Origin: Calonectria ilicicola
Taxonomy: Eukaryota; Ascomycota; Sordariomycetes; Hypocreales; Nectriaceae
Length of the DNA: 64,000 nucleotides
Direction of reading: 5' to 3'
NCBI GenBank assembly: GCA_020809705.1
Contig: CP085825.1
Location: 6,820,001 to 6,884,000 of the forward strand
Below are positions 44,593-54,283 of the stretch, piece after piece. Position 1 is the first letter of the stretch. Every line of letters begins with the position of its first letter. A model generated the notes under the pieces. It was not told where the DNA came from. It searched no databases and worked only from the letters and a program-made list of their open reading frames with translations. A program made the translations under genes and the position numbers.

Positions 44593-46257
44593 CTAATACA
44601 GAGGGACATTGTAACCATCGAAGTCGTACTTCCAAGTGTCAATCGACTCCTGGTCGTAGACACAATCGAAGGAGGAGCCATTGTTGGACCACAAGGGTCG
44701 CAGGGGCCATCGGCAAATGGTATCGATATCACCGGTACCATTGATGGTTACAGGGGCGACACCCTGCTCGACCCACTCAATAACAGTCTGGAGGGTGGTC
44801 TGGGGCCAGGGACCGTTGGGCTGGTGGCTGTTGGAGCTGCAGTGGGCGCCACCGGGGACGAGGTACAGGCGGTAGAATTCATCCAGCTTGGCCACGCTCT
44901 CGTTGTAGCTCAGTTCGGGATACATGACGCCGCGGACAGACTCGTAGTAGTGAACCGAGGAGCCAGCGGGGATAGAATCGTCGGATTCACCGTGAAGGTG
45001 AAGGACCTTTCCACCGGCAGACTTGTAGTCGGTGAGATCGGGGTAAGTTGTCTGCAACGAGTCGGCATACTTGTTCTGGCCGAAAATCATCCACTCCTTT
45101 AAGGTATCGTAGGTGACATTGTCGAGGCTCAGGCTGTTAGTGTCCTGGAGAAACAGGAAACGGGAGACCCATCCGGCACCGAAAGTCTGGACATCCAGGC
45201 CCCATTCGCCGGTAGTGTTATCGTAGGCGGTGGCTGCGTCGCTGAATGCAGCACCAGGCTGATAGTTGAGGTACACATGGCGGCCCTCTGAGTCGTGAAG
45301 TCCGTCGAGGTAAGTCTGGATGACGCTGACGGCCTCTTCGCTGACGGTGCCCTCCTGAGTAGGAGATCCGCTACAGGAGTAGGACTCTCCGATGGTGCTG
45401 TTCAAGTCAAATTGGAGCTTGCACAGGTCGCTTCGGGAAATGACACCATCCGTAAAGCCATCGAGAGGATCGCATGCCTCAAGAGTGAGGTTTAAGATCT
45501 TCTCAAGCTCACAGCTGGAAGGGTAGTAGCCCTGTGTTTGCTCGACAACATTGCCGTACAAGTGGTTGACTTGCTGCTGGCCGAATCGGAATGCAGGGGC
45601 GCCGGTGACAACGCCATCAAATTGGTCGGCGAAACGCTGGACCTGGCTCCAGCCCTCACGGCCACCCTCGGAACAACCCTGGTAGTAGGAGTAGAGCTTA
45701 TCAGTGGTGTTGTAAAGATTCTTTGTAAACTCCTTTCCAAGGGTGGCAAGTTCATGGTGGGCCTGGTAACCAAACATGTAAGTGGATGGCCAGTTGATGG
45801 TGCCATTGGCGAGAAGGAAAATAGCGTCCAAGTTGGTGTTGAAGGTTCCGAAACCACCATCTGTTATGCCAGACACTCCTCCAACAATAACACCAGTTGG
45901 CGCATATTGGTCTTTGGAGTTGATGGCAAAACCACCGCCACCAGTGGAAATGTAGCGGTTCTTGAAGGCATCGGGGGCAGGAAGCCAATAAGAGACGTGG
46001 ACCTTGTCGTTAAGACCATCGTGGGAGTAGGCAAATGTGACATTGCAGTAGCTGATGGTGCTGCTGGGATACCATTCGGAGGTGTAGTTCTTGTCGGATG
46101 CAAGAGCAGCGGATACCGAAGATGTATCAATCGTGATTCCTGAAAAGAAACCCTCCTCTGGTAGGTTGTCCTGTGCATACTCAACAGTGCAAATATCCTC
46201 CAGAGTTGCGGCATGTGCAGCAGCCGCAAGGGCTGGCAGAACAAATGAAGACTTCAT
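44593..46257 (-). CDS. Secreted tannase / feruloyl esterase family protein
   Basis: Hydrolyses ester bonds of plant phenolics (gallate or ferulate esters) outside the cell. Intronless, 554 residues. Signal peptide MKSSFVLPALAAAAHA with cleavage near A-H-A-A. The catalytic triad with its disulfide-linked neighbours (CS-D-HC motif) is complete: nucleophile in Y-Q-G-C-S-E-G-G-R-E-G, Asp in L-H-G-E-S-D-D-S-I-P, His-Cys in V-P-G-G-A-H-C. A calcium-loop-like D-P-L-D-G-F-T-D-G-V-I follows the nucleophile region, as in the family. Many N-x-S/T sites (N-Y-T, N-V-T, N-G-T, N-N-T-T) fit secretion. Length and order match PF07519 proteins. Whether gallate or ferulate is preferred cannot be read from sequence. 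Induction by plant phenolics would be expected. Confidence 0.92.
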   Translation of the reverse strand: MKSSFVLPALAAAAHAATLEDICTVEYAQDNLPEEGFFSGITIDTSSVSAALASDKNYTSEWYPSSTISYCNVTFAYSHDGLNDKVHVSYWLPAPDAFKNRYISTGGGGFAINSKDQYAPTGVIVGGVSGITDGGFGTFNTNLDAIFLLANGTINWPSTYMFGYQAHHELATLGKEFTKNLYNTTDKLYSYYQGCSEGGREGWSQVQRFADQFDGVVTGAPAFRFGQQQVNHLYGNVVEQTQGYYPSSCELEKILNLTLEACDPLDGFTDGVISRSDLCKLQFDLNSTIGESYSCSGSPTQEGTVSEEAVSVIQTYLDGLHDSEGRHVYLNYQPGAAFSDAATAYDNTTGEWGLDVQTFGAGWVSRFLFLQDTNSLSLDNVTYDTLKEWMIFGQNKYADSLQTTYPDLTDYKSAGGKVLHLHGESDDSIPAGSSVHYYESVRGVMYPELSYNESVAKLDEFYRLYLVPGGAHCSSNSHQPNGPWPQTTLQTVIEWVEQGVAPVTINGTGDIDTICRWPLRPLWSNNGSSFDCVYDQESIDTWKYDFDGYNVPLY

Positions 46258-46999
46258 GATGCCGGGTTTGAAAAGACCAAAGCAAGATGGGGTTTGGAAT
46301 TTGGAATATCTTCTGGTCTGAAGCTGCCATTTTGAAGACTATGAGGCTCTATTCGACTTTTCGATCGACGAATAGGAAAGCAGACTGCCGAACTACATGT
46401 GTTTCATGGGAATGTACTTTTTCCCGCCGGCTTAGATTCCGAGTAACGTGGATCGTAATTTCGGCCTTTTGCGTATTACGGCCTCATCCAGGGGTGGGGG
46501 CAAGAAGCTCCCCTGGTCCATGGGTTTTGATCCGGATTGGCGGGGAATATGGGCCCCGAACGACTGTGACATAGTTTATTTCCCCATACTTGGAAGGCAG
46601 ATAACACAACAGGAATCAAAGCCGGCATGAAATATCATGTTGGTGATATTGGAAGTCGGCATGAGGCTGATCGATGTCCCCCGCGGAAGATTTCCCGTTC
46701 TAAATCCAAGAGACCTAACGGTTTTGAGTTGACGCGATGGGCCGACAAATGACAGGGGATGCGGATGAGGGGAATTATAAATGGATCTAGACTTAAGCCA
46801 AAAAAGCATAAAGTGGTATTATGTTGTCAGGCCAAGTCCGAAAGCTCGGACTTCCCGGAAAGGAGCCCAAAGAAGCGCATCATGCCAAGGGAGCATGACA
46901 CCCCGATAATCACGTAATTAAATTATAGCCCCCAAATTCTTCGGGGCGAGCAGTTCCGCTGAATATGCTTAATCGTGGGGGGTTAATCTGATCAGTTGG
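46258..46999. other. Intergenic between tannase promoter and HET 3' end
   Basis: No gene seen. A short word near 46952-46975 (CCGCTGAATATGCTTAA) resembles the start of LSU rRNA but the match is only about 17 bases with gaps. Confidence 0.5.
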
Positions 47000-49754
47000 T
47001 TACATGACGACAATCGGAGCCGCACTTTTGTTAGAGATAAACATCTGATGCACCATTTTTCGTCCCATAATTATGCGTCTCACTTCGTCAAGTTGACCTA
47101 CAACTCCCACCAATGAGCTCAGCATAATCTCAACAAGATGCCAATCCGCTGAACCAACCATGACCGTTTGAGATAGTTTGGATATTATCTCCTCTTCGCT
47201 CTTGCAATCGGTCAAATATGACTGAACTGAATCATACACCTGATCGACAAGTTTTGGAGTTACGCGTACAATCTGCCCATGGCTCTTCAAGATAAAGTTT
47301 AGCCCTAGCGTGTCTTCTAGAAGGCCGGAAAGATACTTGGATTCACTTCTCCAAGTCTCTAGGGCATCGCTAAGACGCTGCGATAAATAGAAACGCCCGC
47401 CAGACGGCGTACCAAACCTATCCACTTGGTAATGCGGTATCGCGGCAATGTTAAGCCCACTCATTACGCTGGTCCAGTTGCGAAAGTGTTTCACAATTGA
47501 TTGCATCTTGCTGTCGTTGTTGAAGATTTTGTACACAGATTTCAAGGCCTGCCCATCCCAGAAGTTGAGAAGTCCAGATAGCCATGATGTGAACTCATCA
47601 CTAGGACCGAGAGGATTTGTCGCTTCTGTGAAGCCATGATAGTGGCTCCAGAAATTCTCCGTCTGAGACAGACCGTCGGCCAATGTCATAAATCCTGAGT
47701 CATGGTCCACCGAACGTTCGTCGCCCGGCGTTGCGTGAGGCTGTGCTTTTAAGGTTAGAATGTGTCTCCACAAGGAGAGGAATCGAAGGTGGTTGCGCTT
47801 CAGTGGGTAGAATTGGTGCAAAAATCGCGGATCCTCGGCTGCGTAGGGCTCATTTACGAGGACATCCTTGCTTTGGTATATAACGCCAACGATACATGGG
47901 CATAGCAACTCGTATGCTATTTGGCTGCCGCAAATAGTATTTTTGGTCGCTAGGAATAATGTTTCAGAGTTATGAATTGAAATGACTCGAATGTGATGGC
48001 CATGCTGGTATGCTGCGCGTGTCTTCAATAAAACGCGTCCAAGCGCGCGAAGGGCTAAGAATGTCCCGCTCTCGAATTCCCAAAAATCGGTAGCCATCTC
48101 TTGAGTCTCTAAATTATTCAAGACATATCTGTTTTCAAGGGGGTTGAGTAAATCCCGGCCCAGGCTCAGGAGCTCATAGCCGGGAGTGATGAGAGAGCCA
48201 GTTTTGCCATGAACCTGCAGAGAACAGCAGCTCTGATCCCAGATTTTCGGGGTTGAATCTAGACACCGGCCTCTTAAAAGCCCAGCTTTGTAGGATTTGA
48301 ACAAAGGTGTTTTAGGAAGGATTAATTTCTCAAAGTCTTGCTCGAGCAGTTGGAATAAGCTGGGAGTATCGAAATTTGTGTTGGTAGGCAGACTTGAGTT
48401 CCAAAGCGGTACCCAGGATGGTATGCCGTACGTCTCACGCATGTGAGAATTGGGCTCCGTAATGGCAAGTTGGAGAACATGGTATTGCTTCTTATTGAGG
48501 AGCAAATATGCAGCTACTCCTATGTAAACCTCTCGAACCATTAGATTGTAATCTGCGTGGACGGATTCGAGTTCCGCATCGTGAATGAGACCAAGTAGGC
48601 CAAAGACTCTGTCACGGAGATCGCTCATGTTGCATGCAGCAGTTGAGCTGAGGAGTTCTGCAAGCTCGTCAGATGAAATTAAAGACAAGAGCCCATTTCG
48701 GCCAAAAAGACTGATCCAAGGCGGAACTTTGATAAACTTATCCTCCAAGCGTGCAATGGAGCCCCGAGGTAGTGACATGGATTCTTTTCCACAGTGCAGT
48801 ACAAGCGCCTTAGCCAAGAGCACTTCTTGTACTACCCAGAGGCGCGAGAAATACGGCCTAGAAAAGAAGGTGTCCAGAATCGAGCGAGCAAGGTGTGAAT
48901 TTGCTTCCAACTCATCCATATTCTTGAGGAACCTAAGGGCTTGATCTCCGCATTGATCCTCACCGCAAGTCTCCTCTCCAGCGTAGATATGTACATTCTC
49001 TGCCCGAGAATAAATATTATTCATCAAAGAAACTTGATGAGATCTCTCAGATAGCGACGATTGATTGATACAAATGGAATCTATCCACAATATGACTTTG
49101 CAGTCTTTTTGTCGCACACTCCGGAGGGCTCTGTCACAGTTTAATGTTATGGGCAATGGCCGATAATTATCGCCGAGAAAGATGCGCCTGCAAAGCGTAA
49201 TGTCATTTTTGTCATCGGCCCATGTATAAGAAATCGCGTCGTAGGCAGGCGAGTCGTTTCGACCTGTTGCCAACAGTCGGCCATGCAGAGCCTCTCGCCG
49301 ATGGCCTGGAAACAACTCCAGGAGTCGGATTTCGGTCGCGCTTTGTAGATCAGGATAGGTAAATGGCTCAGACTGCCAGGTATGTTAGGACCGCAGCGTG
49401 ATTTGTTTTTCTGAGCTCTTTTAAACTCACTTCAAGCGCGTTTTCATGTCCGACTGGCTTTTGTGCACTTGAGAGATTTATGGGTTGCACTGGGCAGGCT
49501 GTCTTTTCAATTAATTCCAGGGTTTTGGCGATCTCATGTTCGGTCGCGCTTTCGGCATATTTTACTGATGTCGGCCAAGCAAGCGGATTTGTTGGGAGCA
49601 AATCTGGGTGTGAGACTTGTTCATTTTGCTGCGGTTGCTCGATCTGGTGAGTTGTATTGATGGAGATCACTTCGCCGCACGACAAGCAGGCCACAAGCGA
49701 GTTGTCCAGACAGGTGATGTCTTTGTGACTGCATTTTGAACCGCTGGAATCCAT
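47000..49754 (-). CDS. Full-length HET-domain protein with Cys/His-rich N terminus
   Basis: Heterokaryon-incompatibility-type protein. Two exons, 49431-49754 and 47000-49372, with a 58-bp intron (GTGAGT...GGCAG) that joins A-L-E to S-E-P-F-T-Y-P in phase; 898 residues. The HET domain starts around residue 125: E-I-R-L-L-E-L-F-P-G, Y-D-A-I-S-Y-T-W-A, I-L-W-I-D-S-I-C-I-N-Q with following E-R-S-H-Q-V, and F-S-R-L-W-V-V-Q-E-V. These are the three conserved blocks of PF06985. Downstream come D-L-R-D-R-V-F-G-L-L-G-L and Y-G-I-P-S-W-V-P-L-W, typical of the long class. The first 30 residues have C-x(1)-H-x(4)-C...C-x2-C (CSHKDITC, ACLSCG), a zinc-ribbon-like head. No break found, so it is probably functional, in contrast to the STAND pseudogene. 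Confidence 0.88.
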
Positions 49755-50130
49755 GGTGGACTATAATATCGGAATTCTAGCCGGGAAACGAGTTATACGA
49801 CTCCAAAACTCAACATTCTGGCAAGATTGGGATCGTGGCTAATTTTTGATGAGTGCTGCCTCAGGGCCTCCAAGTGGCGCTGAGGCTAAGTTGCTAGCGC
49901 CCTTTACCATCAAACGCGCCATGTCACAAATTACGTGCCGTAGCAATCCGCTAGGCAGTGATCTACGAAGCTCAGCACGTCGTCACTCGATGACAGCGTG
50001 CGTAAGGAGGAGATGAGGTATGCTTTTAATGTCAACAACAAGTAGCATATGCTCATTGAAACAACCCGGTTGAGGAGACAACGCCCTGACCGCCTTGCGC
50101 TAATCGAGAGCACTCGATCGAAAGCCAAGC
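49755..50130. other. Short intergenic region
   Basis: No gene seen; HET promoter and 3' flank of the asparaginase gene. Confidence 0.5.
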
Positions 50131-51198
50131 TCATTCCCATGCCCGAACCTTGAAGGCAAGCGAAACTTGTCCAGTAACCACCCCAGCTGTATTGAGTCTC
50201 TTTAAGTGGTGGAAGTCGGCCAACTCCCGTCGTGTTTCCGTCGAGCCAATCTCAAGTTGCTCCAAAATTTCCATCACCACAGCATAGAGTATCTCTAGGT
50301 TCCCATCTTCAATTTTGACAGCAACTCCAACTCCTCCCTCTGTACCAAGACGCTTGGTCTGCTCCGATGCCCTAATTCCAATCCCATAGAAGCCATCAGC
50401 CCCGACTTTGCCGATGAGAGCTCCATTGAATGCCTGCATAAGCCTGGTGCAAAATCGGCCCTCCCCACCAACCATCTCCGGGTGTCGCGTCATTGCTTGA
50501 AATATCCGCGCTTGGTCTCGAGTTCGGGAATCCACAGAGGCTTCATTTATTTTGAACGTGTCTGCCGCGTTGGAGAACGAGGCATACATCTTTGCCATAT
50601 AGTTCAATGGAACAGCCGGCGCCGGGAGGTTGCAGCCATCAATCCCCCAGCGAACTTCATCTGCCTTCAATTCACATAACTCTTCAAATACCTGTCGGAC
50701 TTTGATTTGCATGGGATGGTCGGGGAGGTGATAATCCGCGATTTCAGCATCAAGTGCACGAGCTCCACACAACATACCAACATGCTTTCCTGAGCAATTG
50801 TTGCACACTGCTGTCGGCGAATAGTCCCGTTTGATCCACTGGCGATTGACAGCCTCGCAGATAGCAGGATGACCACCACATCGCAAATCATGTTCCTTGG
50901 CCTGAATTTTCGCCAGCATGCTTAGAACACGAGCAACATGTCTGTCTTCACTGTTGTGAGACGCGCACATCAAGGACAAATCAATCTCATCAAATCCAAA
51001 TTTCTGGAAGCCACCGGTTTCCAGCACCGCGAGAGCCTGGGCGGGCTTTGCAGCTGATCGAGCCAAAGTCATTCGAAAAGGGTTACCAACAGCAAACAGT
51101 AGCTTACCCGAACCATCAACGACTGCCGCGTAAACCCCATGCTGATTTTCGATAATTCCGCCCCGATCAGTTATGACATAATCGTTAGTTCTGGTCAT
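50131..51198 (-). CDS. L-asparaginase II (Rhizobium-type, PF06089)
   Basis: Hydrolyses L-asparagine to aspartate and ammonia in the cytosol. Intronless, 355 residues. It belongs to the thermolabile asparaginase II class known from Rhizobium etli, unrelated to the E. coli type enzymes. Key segments are L-A-R-S-A-A-K-P-A-Q-A (the Ser and Lys of the R-S-x-x-K active-site motif), C-A-S-H-N-S-E, N-N-C-S-G-K-H-V-G-M-L (Cys and Lys of the metal/active site) and G-I-D-G-C-N-L-P-A-P (second Cys). The C terminus V-T-G-Q-V-S-L-A-F-K-V is also family-typical. All key residues are present, so it should be active. The family is mainly bacterial with scattered fungal members, which with the lack of introns suggests an old transfer into fungi. 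Confidence 0.9.
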   Translation of the reverse strand: MTRTNDYVITDRGGIIENQHGVYAAVVDGSGKLLFAVGNPFRMTLARSAAKPAQALAVLETGGFQKFGFDEIDLSLMCASHNSEDRHVARVLSMLAKIQAKEHDLRCGGHPAICEAVNRQWIKRDYSPTAVCNNCSGKHVGMLCGARALDAEIADYHLPDHPMQIKVRQVFEELCELKADEVRWGIDGCNLPAPAVPLNYMAKMYASFSNAADTFKINEASVDSRTRDQARIFQAMTRHPEMVGGEGRFCTRLMQAFNGALIGKVGADGFYGIGIRASEQTKRLGTEGGVGVAVKIEDGNLEILYAVVMEILEQLEIGSTETRRELADFHHLKRLNTAGVVTGQVSLAFKVRAWE

Positions 51199-51769
51199 AG
51201 AATATACAACTGATTGAAAAATAGTTTCGCGTCCAAGTAAAACGATGGGAACAGATAATCCTGAAGTATGATCAAGGCCATATATTTATATTGATTTCCA
51301 TTCCAAGGCCTCTGTCATAAATTAGCCTGACTGAGAATCCTCAAGAATCCTTGTATTGTAACTGGTCAACAGCATGACAAATGTGACTCAGACCGGTTAA
51401 CTCCACTGGACAAAATTGCCGAGAAATGGGTTGAGATGACGGCATTGTTATCACCAAATAATCTCACTAGACTTGATCGGGAAGTTTTTCATAAAGAACT
51501 GGCCAAGACCGTTATTTCCGCCGTCAGATTCCCAGTGAAGCTCCCCGCAAGAGGTTGCCGCATTCCCCCAGTAAGTTCATGCCGGCATCGATCTCCCGCT
51601 CTGCGCCCCGATTTCAGCGACCTTGTCTAAATTGAAGCCCGTCTCAGGCCAACCTAATTGGCCCGTCTTAAGTAGTTCAGCCGAAACCTCCCGATGAGGT
51701 ACTAAGTTGCCGGTTTCTTGAGGCATGTCGGTCAGACACTCTTGCTTATCGAGTCTCAGGATGAAAGCA

Positions 51770-52076
51770 CTATCTAGGGTTTGGTTTGATGGAGAATCCC
51801 AAGGTATACGTTCTGTTGTTTGTATCAATGCATGGCCTCTCTTGAGGTAATAATCGCATCGTACCAGTCGCTGAATAATCAAGCTTTTTGAATACTAGTT
51901 CCTCCAAAGGACCCAGTTAGTAAAGGGTATGGCTCACCTAATGATATGCGCAGATCTACTTTCCAATCCTTTGATTTCTTGGTGGCAAACAACTGAATCC
52001 CACGGAGCTCTTCAATTAAAATACAAATGGAGCCAGACTTTATAATATTAAGATTTAGCACTATTAAAGGATACAT
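51770..52076 (-). CDS. Possible small spliced gene or gene fragment, no known family
   Basis: A candidate only. From ATG 52076 the frame runs to a GTGAGC donor; a 43-bp intron (51895-51937) with TACTAAC branch and AACTAG acceptor joins it in phase to a second exon ending at TAG 51770 (LDYSATGTMRLLPQERP). The splice signals are good but I know no relative, and the piece (about 86 residues) could be the relic of a longer gene. Confidence 0.2.
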
Positions 52077-52123
52077 AGACCTGCTTTGCCATTTTTGCTG
52101 TCTTGTGTTGTCGAAATGGCAAC

Positions 52124-53003
52124 TCAAGTCTTGACAGATGGTAGTGGTCGTAGATTACCAAACCGATCACAAGATGCGTACTTCCACCAGTCTTTGTGGG
52201 CCCAAAATGTGACACGTCTGACGAGAAAATGGATCATCTTCGGTGCAGGTGGCCACTGGGCCCAAATCCCATCTTCGTATTGAACGTCATGGTTATAGAA
52301 TCCAAAAGAAAGACCACTTGTGAGACCTAGCTTTTTCTAAATATATCTTAGTAAGTAATCCAAAGAGGGAAACTCTGCTCATGATTGGCTTTTAAACTCA
52401 CCATAGCCTTTTCACCCTCCAGTCCGAACACATGCTCGATATCGTGTAGTTTATCGGCACCGACCTCCCGCAGCTTCAACAAACTCGCGATCTCCTCTCC
52501 AAGATGCTGTGTCAAAGCCCCGCCGAATCCGTCAATGATTTGGACCAGTTTCTTCCCCTCAAAGGTTTGTTTTGCGTCCAAACACTCTTGAAGATAAGTG
52601 TTGAACTCCTCTAGTCCATCATGAAAGGCGTGATGTTGCTGGACATTGGTCTCCATGAGGCCTGGCTCACCAGAGGCGGTTTCAACGTAGGGAAAGAAAT
52701 CTGTTTCTTCGCCTGAGTGGTGTGAATCTATCAGTTCATACCATGCTTTTGAGTAGTTCACAAACGAAAGGGCTTCAGTAGATGGAATATGTGGTGCCTG
52801 GAGGTATATGGAGTTGAGACCTCGGATGAGTATGTTGTGAACAATTGCCATTTCAGACGCAACCCGAGAAAACATATCTGACTGGAGATATCTTCACTTT
52901 AGAATTATTATCGAAATGTGGGAGGGTCAAAACAAACCTCTGATTCATTGTGAGCTGGGGTTGAAATCAAGACAAATGGATGGTCAGCATAAATAGCAGC
53001 CAT
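52124..53003 (-). CDS. Hemerythrin-like (HHE) domain protein
   Basis: Di-iron-binding four-helix bundle protein; fungal members are poorly studied. Three exons: 52938-53003, 52402-52881 and 52124-52336; 252 residues. Intron 1 is 56 bp. Intron 2 (52337-52401, GTGAGT, TACTAAG branch, TTTAG) is easily missed because the frame stays open for 19 codons past the donor, but splicing adds 70 residues of family-like sequence (GFYNHDVQYEDG, FWAHKDWWKYASCD). HHE ligands are visible: A-I-V-H-N, D-S-H-H-S-G-E-E-T-D-F-F-P, Q-Q-H-H-A-F-H-D-G and T-Q-H-L-G-E-E. The N terminus MAAIYADHPFVLISTP has no clear signal peptide. The gene lies downstream of, and on the same strand as, nothing obviously related; role unknown, perhaps oxygen or iron sensing. 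Confidence 0.8.
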
Positions 53004-54283
53004 GTTGGGCGATGAATTGCGTCTGGTTTTTTGTAAGAAAAGGCCTTTGGAAATCTGATGGAGTGATATTTATCGGATTTGGGCTTTTGTAACTTCGAAT
53101 TTTGAGTCTAGATTACAGCCCAAGATCAAGCATTTCGCCGCATGATGAATGCACAGCCTGACCCTCAACATGTCGCCAACGTCGCCGAGCACACCGTGTT
53201 CAAAAGGTCCCCGAGAGGTGGCTTACGGTCAACACCTCCAGGCCAAAACAGGCGGCTTATCGTTATAATTGTGACCGATGATTGGGGCAGACCAAATTCC
53301 CGGTTTTCAGCCCAACGACGCTATCCGTTGCCTGCTGACTGGCGCGCAATTTAGCCAGCGCCACACTGATGGCACACCCATCGCGTCGGTCAAAGGCGAC
53401 ACGTAAGTAGCCACAACAACGGACATACCCTTGCGAATATTACAAATTCAGCGCGGTTATTGGGCAATTTTCGGACTGCAACACAACGTTGCAGTCGACT
53501 AGATGATGGATGCTGAGAGTAGAAAGGCCCCCACCCTCTCATTGATGCCATGCTGGGACTTTCGACTTGGCCCTGAATATGGAATAAGATTGAGGATTGG
53601 CCTAATTTGTTGTGAATTTTTAGCAGGTAGTATCAAAATGCATGCAGAAAAAAAGGTGTTAAACTGATTCATCGATCGGAGCATCCTACATTTCAACCAA
53701 GTGAGACGGTGAGGAGGACTGCATTTATTTGGGCGTGTCCGAAAATAGCAACGACTTCGAATTTTGTGGAATACAATGTGACAACGCAAGCGAAAATGAT
53801 AATTGCCACAAGAAACATGTCGAATTTCACAAATTATCTTCATCTTGGATTCTGTAAACGTGGCAATATTGCTCAGGCAAACAGCAGTCTAAGCGTCGTT
53901 TTAGGGTCGCCGACAGTGTGAAGCGAGCTAATCATTTTTCGCGTCAGCCATCTCACCACAGCCACCGTCACATCTTCATCCTTCGCAAACACTTGCCGCG
54001 AAAACTTGCCACGAAGACCAAATAATGGCGATACTGCATGCAGATTAGCGCGCGCATGACGGACAAGTCTATGGTTGGTCGCACAACCTGCACCGCGCTA
54101 CACTGAGCGCCTTCAACTACGCTATTCATGCGAATTGGGTTGGTCAGCAAGAGCCCATCCCGAGTTTTCTTTCTGTTTTACCCACGATATGCTGACAAAG
54201 ATGAATGCAAAGACGTCAACAAATGATAAAATTATCTATTTCTTTTCTTATGCATGTATTTAATGTTATCTAAATATATGATA
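53004..54283. other. Intergenic, no supported gene
   Basis: No convincing open frame or repeat in 1.3 kb. Confidence 0.5.

Noticed and set aside
46950..46980. Short likeness to the start of LSU rRNA (CCGCT...ATATGCTTAA)
   Set aside because: Only about 17 bases with gaps; neighbouring sequence does not continue as rRNA.
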